From: Lathyrus oleraceus
Taxonomy: Eukaryota; Streptophyta; Magnoliopsida; Fabales; Fabaceae
Assembly (NCBI RefSeq): GCF_024323335.1
Contig: NC_066585.1
Span: 531,230,582-531,294,581, forward strand
Reading direction: 5' to 3'
DNA: 64,000 nucleotides
A program made the position numbers and the translations under genes. Below are positions 1 through 10,932 of the stretch, one piece after another. The notes beneath the pieces were generated by a model that was not told where the DNA came from, ran no database searches, and worked only from the letters and a program-made list of their open reading frames with translations. Numbering within the stretch: the stretch's first letter is position 1; every line of letters begins with the position of its first letter.

Positions 1-279
1 GTCTATTTATTGTAAACTGAGTTACTTCTGTGTTGCAAAAACAAAAAATGAATAATTGATGCTCAAATATTTCACCTTCGGTATGGGCACTGATCATGTA
101 ATATGGTGATGAAGACATTTTTTTAAATGTAAGTTTAGTGTTTCTACTGAGTTGTATGACTACTGATGGTGAAATGCATTGATCTGTTATTCGCATGCAG
201 TTAAATAGGGGGAACAATGTGTATACTGATCATGCAATTAATCTGCAAAGACAAGACAATTCAATGCAAAGAATCCATG

Positions 280-600
280 TAGAGACAAGATAATACAATG
301 CATACGCTTGTAAGGAATCTCTGCCCTAAGAATATCTTCCTTAACACTACAAGCATGCGCCTGCGCACAAGGAATCTCTCTTCCATAATAATCCAAGGCA
401 GACGCTCATTCCAATGGTGCATAAAGCAAGACATGCGCCCAAGCCTTAGGCGCCTCTTCCTTGCATGCATAAAAAGGCATGCATGCACCACAAGCCTTGG
501 CACATGTGACCATGCATGCCATAAAGCAAGGCATGCGCCCTAGCCTTAGGCGCCTACACCTATCTCATATGCATGCACCCTATCTCATGCTTCACATGCT
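280..600. repeat. GCATGC-rich repeat block upstream of the plant-mobile-domain gene
   Basis: The stretch contains many copies of GCATGC or ATGCGCC words, and a near-duplicated segment of the form AAGCAAG-CATGCGCCC-AGCCTTAGGCGCCT at about 424-453 and 524-553. A similar GCATGCGCC/GCATGCGTCA block recurs at 3064-3195 beyond the same gene, so the two may be ends or flanks of one repeat. Open frames here are on both strands and repetitive, with no recognisable protein. Bases 1-279 show nothing I can name. Confidence 0.55.
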
Positions 601-635
601 GCGTACCTATTCACATGTTGCAACACTTACTCATC

Positions 636-643
636 TATAAATA
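636..643 (+). promoter_or_regulatory. TATA box of the plant-mobile-domain gene
   Basis: TATAAATA lies 107 bases upstream of the ATG at 750, followed by a CA/CT-rich leader (651-745) of repeated ACACTCAAC-like words, typical of a plant 5' untranslated region. Its use is inferred from position only. Confidence 0.5.
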
Positions 644-749
644 GGGCATCAACTCACAACACTCAACAGCTGTAACACTAACAATCAACCTCTACAACAC
701 TTCACATTTACAACACTCAAACTCTGCATTACTCAACCTCTGCAACATT

Positions 750-2960
750 ATGTCTCTATTGACTATGAGTGATGAACATCGAGGAACAATCGACAATATC
801 ACGATATTTGTATGTTATTACTTCTTCTTACTTATTTCCTCTTACTTATTTTGTACATATTTTTTAATTATGTTTTTATTGTTTATTACTTCTTCTTACT
901 TTATTTCTTACTTATTTTTATTAGGACCCAAAACAATTTCGATGTCGTGTCCATGAATATGTACCCCACGATCCTTTGATAGAACCATATATTCGAGGAT
1001 GCGCTTTTGGTAATCTCCTTAACATAGTCTCATATTCGGTTGACTACAAATTTATTCTTGCTTTGTTGGAGAGATGGTGACTCGAGAGCCACACATTTCA
1101 CCTTCCTTTTAGTGAGTGTATCGTCACACTTGAGGACGTCTACATGTTGTTGAGTCTACGTATCGATGGCAAGACCGTAAATGGTAGAGTTAACCAGGAC
1201 AACTCTATTTGCAATGAATTGTTGGGTGCCCTTTGTGTGACGACCAAGCTGCAGGAGAGACATCTGGTTAAGCTAGGGGACAAGGTATTAACTTAAGATA
1301 TCTCAAACAATATTATGTGAGTATAAGATTGACCGAAGAATCTATTGAGTATGAAAAAATAATTAAAGCTCGGTGTTGTATTATGATTTTATTCGGTAAC
1401 TTTTTATTTCCCGAAAGTACTAGTAATATGGTAAATATTATGTATTTACCATTGTTGCGAAACATAAATAAGATAAGCACATATAGTTGGGGTTCAACTA
1501 TTTTAGCCCATCTATATAGTGCGATGTGTAAAAATGCCAAAAAAATACTTGGACGTTTTATTCTTGCGCATATTTTCTACAAGCATGGGGTTGGTCAAGA
1601 ATGTCGTCACTTGCCCCGGTAAACGAGAAGTCATTCGTATTCCCGTTTGCAACAAAGTAAGTTTAAAACTTTACCATCTAATTATTAGATTTTATGTTAC
1701 AACTAACTGTAAATAATATTTTTAAAATGTTTTTGATCTAGGTGGTCAGTTAGAGGGATGGACTACAACAGATGTCTGAAATACGCTATAGTAGTCTATC
1801 GCAATCTATTGGACCACATTGGCCCAGACGATGTAATACTCCTACACAACTCTATTTTGATTTAAAAATAATCATCAAATTATTTCGTATTCTTGTACAG
1901 TTTATCTGGAGACCATATCCGAGTCTTGATCATCAGGTTAACCATGATGATGCTGCAGTTTAGACAACAAAAACACCAATTATCCGGTTCACTATTGGGG
2001 AGATGCACCATAGTGACCGGGTAAAACTGCAGTTCGGCATGCAATAACAAATTCCAAAACCTCCAACGTGTTTGGGAGATTGACATCAAAAAAGGGTCGA
2101 TGGCCAATGGGATTATTCTGAATGAAGAGACTTCGCAAAAGAGATGTGTCATCATTGGAGGAATTGACGACAACACATCTTAAACGAACCACTCATACAG
2201 GATGCTAGACCAACTCAATAGTATATGGCATGGTTTAGGTTGGTTACAACACCACAATTTGTGTCTGAGCCAAGGTACTTGATTGATCCACGCCAACTAG
2301 CTTCGTCATCATATGCCCAACAACAAGTCCCCGTCCAAGAACAATGTCAATCCACCCAAACCCAACGACCAACCTCACAACAACACCCTACCATATACAT
2401 CCAACAACCAAACACCCAACCTCGCAACCCATTCATGCCACACACCCCTCAAAACCAAGAATCAAACCTTACCCACCAACAATCACACACAGCCACCACA
2501 ATAATATATAGCCCAAATGATTCATACAATTCACGCCATCATAGCCCCCCCACCAATGACCACTCAAACATCCCATCGCCATAACACCCAACCATTGTTT
2601 GACTATAGTACATCCCAGGAACCAGTAATTCGTTTCCAAACCGATTCAATGTCCCAATCCTGGCAATCATACCGTCCATAATTCACCCAACCACAACGAC
2701 CCAACTACGAGAACATAAGCACCAAACTCAATTACAGAAGTGTCGTTAGCGAGAATCCCCCAGCTATTGAGAACAAATGATGACACATCTATCAAATATC
2801 CCTGGACCTTCCACTGGACTTTCACATCAGCCACCATTGGATAATGTTAGCACTCAAAGACCCCAAACACCTCAGGAAAACCGTGGGAGACCTCGAAGAC
2901 AGACTAACGCACCTGGATGTGGAACATGGGGCGTTTCAATTGGGCGGGTCAATAAATTTC
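750..2960 (+). pseudogene. Degenerate plant mobile domain (PMD / MAIN-like) gene
   Basis: The conceptual product matches the plant mobile domain family (annotated as MAIN-like or protein phosphatase 7 long form homologue), often transposon-borne. A short first exon (MSLLTMSDEHRG at 750) ends at a GT donor near 809. After an acceptor at about 924 come family-like stretches such as DPLIEPYIRG and LEDVYMLLSLRIDGK, then WGSTILAHLYSAMC in another frame. A further intron is likely from GTAAGT at about 1657 to TAG at 1741, followed by RCLKYAIVVYRNLLDH, FIWRPYPSLDHQVN and SDRVKLQFGMQ. The C-terminal third is Gln/Pro/Thr-rich (2300-2580) and ends in an RPRRQ...CGTWG tail near 2900-2930, as in relatives. 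Internal stops (for example TGA at about 1077), and frame changes near 1290 and 1545, show it is broken. The family role in nuclear silencing or meristem function is known only for some host copies. Confidence 0.7.
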
Positions 2961-3063
2961 TTGTTAATTCCATATAATTTTTCATTATAACATAAATATA
3001 ATTTTTGTTCAATATTTTTTTTATTTGTCAAATTAACATTTAAATTAAAAAATAAATAAATTA

Positions 3064-3195
3064 AAGATGCATGCGCCACATGCATTGACGCATACATTAT
3101 ATAGTATATGCATGCGTCAATGCAAGTGACACTAAAGCATGCATGCGCCAAGGGACATGACGCCTAGGTGCTACATCATTGCATGCATGCGTCAT
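3064..3195. repeat. GCATGCG repeat block
   Basis: Repeated words GCATGCGCC, GCATGCGTCA and TGACGC on both strands, like those at 280-600. They bracket the degenerate plant-mobile-domain gene. Confidence 0.5.
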
Positions 3196-3365
3196 TGTCC
3201 TTAACGACTCCTTTGATGCTTTATTGGATGTGGCAATTCAACTGGTGCATCAGTTAAGAGTAAAGATTATTTTAGTATTTTTTTTCTGAAAAATTGATTC
3301 TTTAGGAATTAAATTTAAAAATAATGATTATTTAAAAAAAAAATCTAGAAAAAACTTGGTGAAAC

Positions 3366-3500
3366 GCACCACCTTTTACCGATTGAGATAGCGTCTCTCT
3401 GTGTGGCCATAATTGAAAATAAAAAAAAGTGGATCCACCATTTCCTACATACCAGGCACACCACCTTATACCGATTGAGATAACGTCTCTTTGTCATAAA
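3366..3500. repeat. Direct repeat, two ~40 bp copies
   Basis: A segment containing CACCACCTT-TA-ACCGATTGAGATA-CGTCTCT occurs at about 3366-3404 and again at 3457-3497 with few differences. No coding potential. Function unknown. Confidence 0.55.
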
Positions 3501-3710
3501 AGAAAACACCACGTTACCGGTAACGTCCTTGCATCGTAAGAAGAAGATAGTGTTTTAATTCTTTTCTTTTAATTTTTCTTTTTTGACTTTCGCTTAGTTA
3601 TATACTTAGTATATTATTACTTTTATTTATTAAAAGAAAATTTATTTTTTATATTTATTAAATACAATAATCAATGTATTTAAAAACGTAATTCTTTTTA
3701 TAAATAAGAC

Positions 3711-4310
3711 CATTATTATTATTATTAGAGATTAATTACTATACACTGTCAGTGTAAAAAGTTTTACACCGTCGGTTCATCATCATCACCCGTTTGTATT
3801 ACTTTATAGATTTTTAAAATAAAAGTCAAACTTCTTTTAATATCCAACGTCTATAATTAACTGATGGTGTAAAACCATTTTACACTGACAGTGTATTTCA
3901 ATTAATCTCTTATCATTATTATTATTATTATTATAATATTATTATATTGTTATTATTATTATTTATTATCATTACAGTTACTATTATTATTAATTATTAT
4001 CATTATTATTATAATTATTAATATTATTAACTATTATTATTATTATTATTATAGTTATTATTCTTATTGTTAAATTATTATTATTGTTAAATTATTATTG
4101 TTGGTTATTGTTATTATTTATTTATTATTGTTATTATAATAATTATTATTATTATTTAATTTTTGATATTATTTATCATTGTTGGTTATTTATTTATTGT
4201 TGGTTATTGTTAAATTATTATTATTGCTGGTAATTATTATTGTTGTTTATATTATTTATCATTATTATTATTTGTTTATTATTATTGTTATTATTATTTA
4301 TTGATTAAAT
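3711..4310. repeat. ATT/TTA-rich microsatellite region
   Basis: Nearly continuous (ATT)n and interrupted ATT/GTT repeats, split by the MITE at 3728-3909. It lies just before the tandem-repeat sequence into which copia element 1 inserted. The Ogre solo LTR further on also has an AAT-rich stretch (8380-8560) before its conserved end, so this microsatellite may belong to an Ogre-type LTR. Confidence 0.85.
3728..3909. mobile_element. MITE, 182 bp, TTA target-site duplication
   Basis: The ends are inverted repeats about 50 bases long: GAGATTAATT...TACACTGTCAGTGTAAAA on the left, and its imperfect complement at 3860-3909. TTA flanks both sides (3725-3727 and 3910-3912), fitting PIF/Harbinger-type insertion, although the surrounding ATT repeat makes a 3-base match easy by chance. 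No coding capacity; mobilised, if at all, by a transposase in trans. Confidence 0.8.
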
Positions 4311-4395
4311 TGATTATTATAAGTTGTTAAAAAGAATTGATAAATTGTTCCATCAGTTTTCAAATTCGTTGCAATTTGGAGTTAAAAATTAAATT

Positions 4396-4834
4396 TGTTG
4401 AATTGTAATTCTTTGTGTCGAAACATGTTGCTCGACAGGAACAAGGAAGTATCGAACCACCTAGTATGTTGAGTTGTGTTAGTGTGTCGAAGTGTCGAAG
4501 CATGTTACTTCACACAGGATTTTGACTTATACCTATTTTAGTAGTGTTAGCTATCTTGGGCTTTTATAGTTTTGGGTTTTGACTTGAGGTCCAAATTAAC
4601 CTAAATCTATAAATAGAGGGAGTAACCCTTATTTTTTGTAATAAAGTGAATAAAATATTCATAACATTGTATTCACGGTATTTTGAAGTTGCAACGTGAA
4701 TAAGAAGTTTTCAACAGTTTGTGGACAGAGAGAAACTCTACAGAATTTTAATTCTTATTCTCCTTCATTGTTCTTTACACTCTTTCTTTCTCCATTGTTC
4801 TTTTCTTTTATTGTCCATTGTCTTTTCTCCAATA
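4396..4834 (+). repeat. 5' LTR of copia element 1
   Basis: Begins TGTTGAATTG and runs to just before a primer binding site. It contains a TATA-like TATAAATAGA at about 4609. It matches the repeat at 13365-13675 and the LTR of copia element 2 at 17930-18424, including the CTATAAATAGAG...GTAACCC block. The last two bases are TA instead of the usual CA. Upstream is tandem-repeat sequence like that at 13681-14470. Confidence 0.85.
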
Positions 4835-4836
4835 TC

Positions 4837-4849
4837 TGGTATCAAGAGC
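4837..4849 (+). other. Primer binding site of copia element 1
   Basis: TGGTATCAAGAGC two bases after the LTR, matching the initiator-tRNA-Met type site (TGGTATCAGAGC) of plant copia elements with one extra A. Confidence 0.8.
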
Positions 4850-4883
4850 TCCGGTTTAATCGATTAGTGGAAAGAAAATCACC

Positions 4884-6490
4884 ATGGCAACGAATCATCC
4901 AAACTGATATTTTTCAGCAAATCTTTTGATTCTCAAGAACAACAGTTATGAGAATAGGTGCAAGCAGATAAAGGTTGTGTTCTGTTATCAAGATCTTTGG
5001 GATCTTGTGAAGGAAGGAGTAGCAACGCTTGCAGAAACCGCCACGGATCAACAAAGGGTTGCACATAAAGAATTGAAGAAGAAAGATTATAAATCTCTCT
5101 TTATAATCCATCAATGTGTTGATGCAGATAACTTTGAAAAGGTTACTGATGTAGAGTCAGCAAAAGAATCAAGGGAAATTATGGAGAAATCGTTTGGAGG
5201 CTCGGAGAAGGTGAAAGAGGTGAGGTTACAAACCCACAAAAGAACGTATGAATTGCTTCAGATGGAAAACAGTGAAAGCATAACTGATTTCTTCACCAAG
5301 GTTACGAAACTGGTGAATCAAATCAAGGCATGTGGAGAGGTGTTGACATCAAAATTTGTTATTTGAAAGATCTTGAGGTCGTTGGTTCCAAAGTTTGACC
5401 ATGTGGTAGTAGCCATAAAAGATTCGAAAGATTTGTCAAAATTGACAAAGGAAGAGTTTCAAGGGACGCTTGAATCTCATGAACAAAGAATGGCTGAAAG
5501 AGCTGCAGGAAAGTCGAAGAGTGATATGGCTTTGGAGGCTCAATCAACAAAAGAAATAAAAGGCAAACGAAGATGGAATGACAACAAAGGTAGAAGATGT
5601 TACAACAATTCGACTGGTCAAAATCAGGAAGAAGGAAACTGGTCGAATCAAAGAAAACCGTGGAACTAAGGCAACCAAAGAGGTGGTGTTGCAGGTAGAG
5701 GAAAAGGTGGTGGTCAAAAGCCAGACAAGAGTCACATTCAGTGTTACAATTGTCAAAGGTACGGTCACTATTCTAGTGATTGTCTAGAAAAGCATAAGAA
5801 TCAAGAAACTTATGCAAAGCCGGCGAAACACGAAGAAGAAGAGACGTTGCTGATGGTTACAACAAGATAAGAGGAGAGATTCAAGGACCAGTGGTACTTG
5901 GACTCAGGATGCTCATCAAACATGTCTGGAAGAAAATATTGGTTTGTCAACATAAACCCCCAATGAAGAACATGGTGAAATTTGCAAATGACAACACTCT
6001 AGCAGCTGAAGGTGTTGGTGATGTTCTGATTATGAGGAAAGATGGCAAAAGGTCAATAATTTCAAATGTGTTGTACATACCAGGCATGAAGAGTAATTTT
6101 CTCAGCATATGACAATTGTTCGAAAAGAACTACAAGGTGTCGATCAAAGACAAGATGATGAGAGTTCTCGACTCAAATGGAAGGTTGATCTTGAAGGCTA
6201 AAATGTCTCAGAATAGAACCTTCAAGATTGAACTAAATGTGATGGAGCATAAGTGCCTTACAATAGCAACCAGTAGAGATGAATGAATATGGAATTACAG
6301 ACCTGGCCATCTCAATTTTAAAGACATCAGAGATTTGAAGAGAAGAAGTATGGTTTCAGGATTAGCAGAAATCGACATTCCAAACAAAGTTTGTGAAGAA
6401 CGCATGAAAGCGAAGCAACATAAGAACAACTTCAGGAAGGATGCAGGAAGCAGATCGAAGGCAATTCTTGAAGTCATATACTCTGATATA
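4884..6490 (+). pseudogene. Copia element 1, gag-protease-integrase (first half)
   Basis: Starts MATNHPN and gives a Gag (about 4884-5830) with the UBN2-like region (KKDYKSLFIIHQCVD), a CCHC zinc knuckle CYNCQRYGHYSSDC at 5742-5783, a retroviral-type aspartic protease site DSGCSS near 5900, and the pre-integrase region. Stops interrupt it early (TGA in the seventh to eighth codon), at 5364, 5667 and 5868, and one base is lost near 5960 relative to copia element 2, shifting the frame. The reading is cut at 6490 within the integrase, where an Ogre LTR is inserted; coding resumes at 10933. Clearly inactive. Confidence 0.85.
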
Positions 6491-6494
6491 TGTG

Positions 6495-9400
6495 TGTCGC
6501 ATCTCGAAAAATACGATTCCTCGCGATGGTCGCGGAAAAATTTACGTTCGAACAGAGTCGTCACCGAACTTTATTTATCCCAATAAAGGGATAGGGAAAC
6601 ATCGATAAAACCTTATGAATAATAGAATAATGGCCGTCGCAACCATATTCAGGTTCGGGAGTGGATTACGTAAGGGGAAGGTATTAGCACCCCTTACGTC
6701 CGTTGTACTCAACGGGAACCTTTTAGTTCTAATTTGTGTTTCGAGTGTTAATTTATGTTTGTTTGTTATCTTTAGGTTATAAAATTATTAAAAATAGAAA
6801 TGGATGAGAACCTCAGAAAAGAGAAAAGGGAGGTTTTTCATTAGTGTTCTCGCGAAGATACAACAATCTCCTGTCTATGTATCCTTATGGTGTAATAAGG
6901 AAACTAGAGCATTCGTAGTTCGGGTAACTACGGTTGGTTGGTGTTTTTTTTAGTGAACAATTGTTTAGATCGCGTTCTAAAGGCTAAACGTTGGCTTGTC
7001 TACTCTCGGCGGAGGCTTAAGCATTGGTTTGTTATGCGTATTAGAAAGGATTAAATGGTGTTCTTTTTGGAAATAATTTTAGCCACACGAGGGTGATAAG
7101 TTGGATTAATATATTGGATGTTTTGGTTAGTTGAGATGATCTTTGGTTAGATGACGACCATTCGGATAGTCGAGTAAGACAACTCGTATCCTAACAGTCG
7201 GGAAAGGGAATAGAAAACTCTAGACCGCTTTCTTTTTCATCCTTAACTATAGGAAAGATTTGATGATAATTAAGGTGTTTTGAACGGATGACGGATACTC
7301 TGATAATCGAGTAAGACAACTCGTATCCTAATAATCGAGAAAGGGAATAGAAGACTCTAAACCGCTTTCTGTTTCATCTGAACATTTATGAAAATAAAGT
7401 TGCATATGGTTGACGTATTTTTATATTGAACGAAAAGTACTTGAATGACTGAGTAAGACAACTCATATCCAAGCATTTGAGAAGAGGAGTTGAAAACTCA
7501 AAACCATATTCTTTTTCGTATAGTTTGTTAAGAAAATGATTTGGTTAAGTTGTATGTTTGCGAAGAAATGACGATTGTTTGACTGACCGAGTAAGGGAAC
7601 TCGTATTCGACCAATTGAGGAGTGAAGTTGAAAACTCAAAGTCAACTCCTTTTTCATTTTAGCTTACTGTAAAAATATTTTGATTTAATCAGGGTTTGGA
7701 GGTTTATAGAGGAATGATAACTATTTGGCTAAACAAGTAAGAGAACTTGTACTCAAATAGTTGAGGAGAAAAATTGAAGACTCAAAGTCATCTCCCTTTT
7801 TATTCCTTAATGTAAAAGAATTTGGTTTATTTGCGCTTAGGTGGATTAGAAATGACGGTTGTTCGATTAATCGAGTATAAGAGTTCGTGTTTAAATAATC
7901 GAGGAGAGGAGTTGAAAACTCAAAACCATTTCCTCTTTTATTCCTAAGTGAAATAACGGTTAATTGTGACCAGGTATTTTAATTCTTAATAAAGAATACT
8001 CGATGTTGGATCGAGGTTTTAAATTTGTATTTTGTTAATGAATTGAATTTATTTAGTGAGTAGTTCATCTAATCGATTGATTAAAATCGAATAGGTCTCA
8101 TTGTAAGAAGGCCCAAGAGTAAGCCATGTGAGGTTGATGGCGATACTTTTACAAGTAATCGACTTACAAAGGTATTTTAAAAAATGGACTCGACTTTGAA
8201 TCGAGAAATATGTGATTTATTTTTGAAATTGGTTCGAATGATTTTAGATCGGTGAAATCAACATAATCTTCTCACAGTTATAACATGTCATCCATATGCA
8301 CTCAAGACTCGGTATAAATAGATAAATACAAAATAATCATGCACATACACTCTACAAAAATAAACAATTATCTAAATTATAAGTGATATTAATAATAATA
8401 TAATTAATTAATTAAATAATAAATAATTAAAAAATGATGATATAACCAAATAATTGCATATTTACCATTAAGTATTAATAATAATAATAACAATATAATT
8501 GCATATTTACCATTAAGTATTAATAATAATAATTACAATATATAATTATATAATATTGAAAGAAAGTAAATAAAATAAAATATTGTTTTTTGTTTGATAG
8601 CCATAAAATTCTAATGTATATATTTTATATGTATATAAATAAAAGAAAATAAGTGAATAAATAAAGAAATAAAAGAAAATGGGCTAAGCAAGGGAAGACC
8701 CAAATCTGGGCGTTACTAAACAAAACGGGGGGTTTAAATAGCAAAATGGTCTTTGGGCCCATGCAGCAATTCCAAACACCATATAAAAACAAAAATTGAG
8801 AGAGAGAGCCTCATTTGCTCCTCTCGTTCTCTCTCTTCACTTCTGAAATAAAGTTGCTCTGCAACTTCTTCTTCTTCTCCGTCACTCTCCTCACGGCCAA
8901 ACCTGTCGGAGAAGACGGTGGCGGCCGGCCAACCGCGGCGGCGCCGCCCTCTTCTCCGGCGACTCTTCACCCCAAACTCAAACTTTAAAACACGAATCCC
9001 ACTTGTTTTTGGCCGGAGATTCCAAATCCAGCCTCAGTTTTTTCAAAATCCGCTTCAATCAACCGGATTGGCGGTAAGAAAATAAGAAAAAAAACTTAAA
9101 CCTAAATTCGCGATTCAACCTTCAATAGTCACGGTTTGAAGCAATTAATATAGGGGTTTTAATTGTTTTGCAGTAATGAACAAGAAGCATATGGATTTAA
9201 AGCAAGGAAAGGAAAGAAGAAAGACTACTTGGCCTGAGTTGCGTCCGGCGACGTGAGCTTTTCGTCGCTTGTAGAGATAAGTTCTTCTCCTCTTTTTAAA
9301 TCTTTTTCGCCTTCTTCTATTCTTCCTTCTTCTTTTGGGTTTTGAATCCTGTTGTTGCTGGCTGTCTTGGTCTCTTTGAATGCTTATGAGTTAAAATGTT

Positions 9401-10927
9401 TAAAATTATTTTTTGATCTCTTCTTGGATTCTCGAAAACATCTCTGTTTTGTTGTTTAGGGTTTGAGGTTAATTCTAAAAAAATGTGTGTTGTGTTGTTT
9501 GGGATTTGATGTTGACAGAGAAATATTTTGATAACTTCTTCTTAGATTTTCCAGTCTGTTCTTTGTTTTGGTTTGAGGTTAACAGAGAAAAGTAATTTGA
9601 TTGTTTTCTCTTAGATTTTTCAAAACATTTTTTTTATTACTGTTAATTTGTTGTTGTTATATATGTGATGAATCCTGAGGTTCTGAGATAACTTGTTAAG
9701 TTATCCTTTTTCCAGATTTTGTGGGATAATCACCTTATGAATTTAAGGTTGTTGATGTGGATATTGCAAAGTGTTCTTGAGTGTTCTCCTTGGTTTACTG
9801 TGTAACCAATTAATCTGCTTACTTTATCATTTATTTTTCAGCTTTTTAAGTGCTTATTTGATAAGCTGTTTTTAAATTATGAATTGGTTTTGCAGGTTTG
9901 CAAAAAGTGAATGGACATTGATTGAAAAGTGGTCTGCTTTTGGATTTGGGGCGCTGTAATTAGGGATTGGAATTGGGCGCTTGGGAATTTCAAGAAACTT
10001 TTGGAAAAGTCTTTTGAAGAGTTGCTTCAAACTGCTGTATTTTACAGCTTATCTCCAACTTTTCAACTTCCTAGCTGTAACAGAACTTTTGGGCATGTTA
10101 TATATTTTAATTTTAAAAAAAAATTATTGTGATAATTATGTAAATACTTTGGATTATTATATAAACTTGGAATTAATTGGAACTTTGGATTATTTGGAAT
10201 ATTATTTGGAATATTGTTTGGAATATTATTTGTGCAATTAGTCTTTTTTTTTAATTTTAAATTTCTTCTTAACAATTTAATTGTATTAATCAAGAGAAAA
10301 CTTTAAACTATATCTCAAACTAAAAATGGGTTGGGCCAAAAAAATGTAATTTAATGGATTTTCAACTTGGTTAACTTTAACACATTAATATTAACCAAAA
10401 TAAAATGTGCCAAAAGGTCTAGAATAAAACATGCCACAAAAATGTTGCAATTTCAAACTTTGATCCTAAAAACCAATCCAATACTCATATATGTGGTATC
10501 TTGATATAAACCAAACATAGTCATACTTAGAAAAGGTGCAAGTTTAGTTTAAGGTTTTTTTTATGAACGGTTTAGAGATTTGGTATTTGTTTGAAATGTG
10601 CAAATGGGTTTAATGACAAGTGATCATAAAAATAATCATGTCTCTTAATACTTACTGATAATCAAATGGACTTTTGGATCAGTGACATAAAAAGATTCAA
10701 ACCACACTTTGCAACATTAATCATGGACATGTCTATGTGAATGGGCCTTTTGAAACAAAGAAATCTCATGGATAAACCAAAATGGGCCTTGTTAACCAAA
10801 AATGCATATACCATCCCATGCTTTAGTAAAAACAAATGCAGCAGATATTTTCTTAAGGATCTTAACAGATGAAAGTATCATTAAAGACTTGATGTTACCA
10901 AGGACCAGACAAAATTGGGGTATGACA
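6495..10927 (-). mobile_element. Ogre-type (Ty3/gypsy) solo LTR, 4433 bp
   Basis: On the minus strand it starts TGTCATACCCCAATTTTGTC, the typical Ogre start, and ends in CGAGATGCGACA. ATGTG occurs on both sides (6490-6494 and 10928-10932), a 5 bp target-site duplication. Removing the insert restores the copia integrase reading as seen in copia element 2 (TACTCTGAT-TATATGG-TCCTC). The sense 3' end (6495-6730) shows the conserved block with GTTCGGTGACGACTCTG and TTGAGTACAACGGACG. The middle (7140-7960) has six or so spaced CGAGTAAGACAACTCGTAT-type units. No internal gag-pol is present, so it is a solo LTR left by LTR-LTR recombination. The region 8800-9930 on the plus strand looks gene-like; see findings. 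Confidence 0.9.
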
Positions 10928-10932
10928 ATGTG

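Noticed and set aside
8734..8970. Arg-rich minus-strand frame in the Ogre LTR
   Set aside because: Caused by the GC-rich CGG/CGC stretch; short, no similarity, and inside an LTR.
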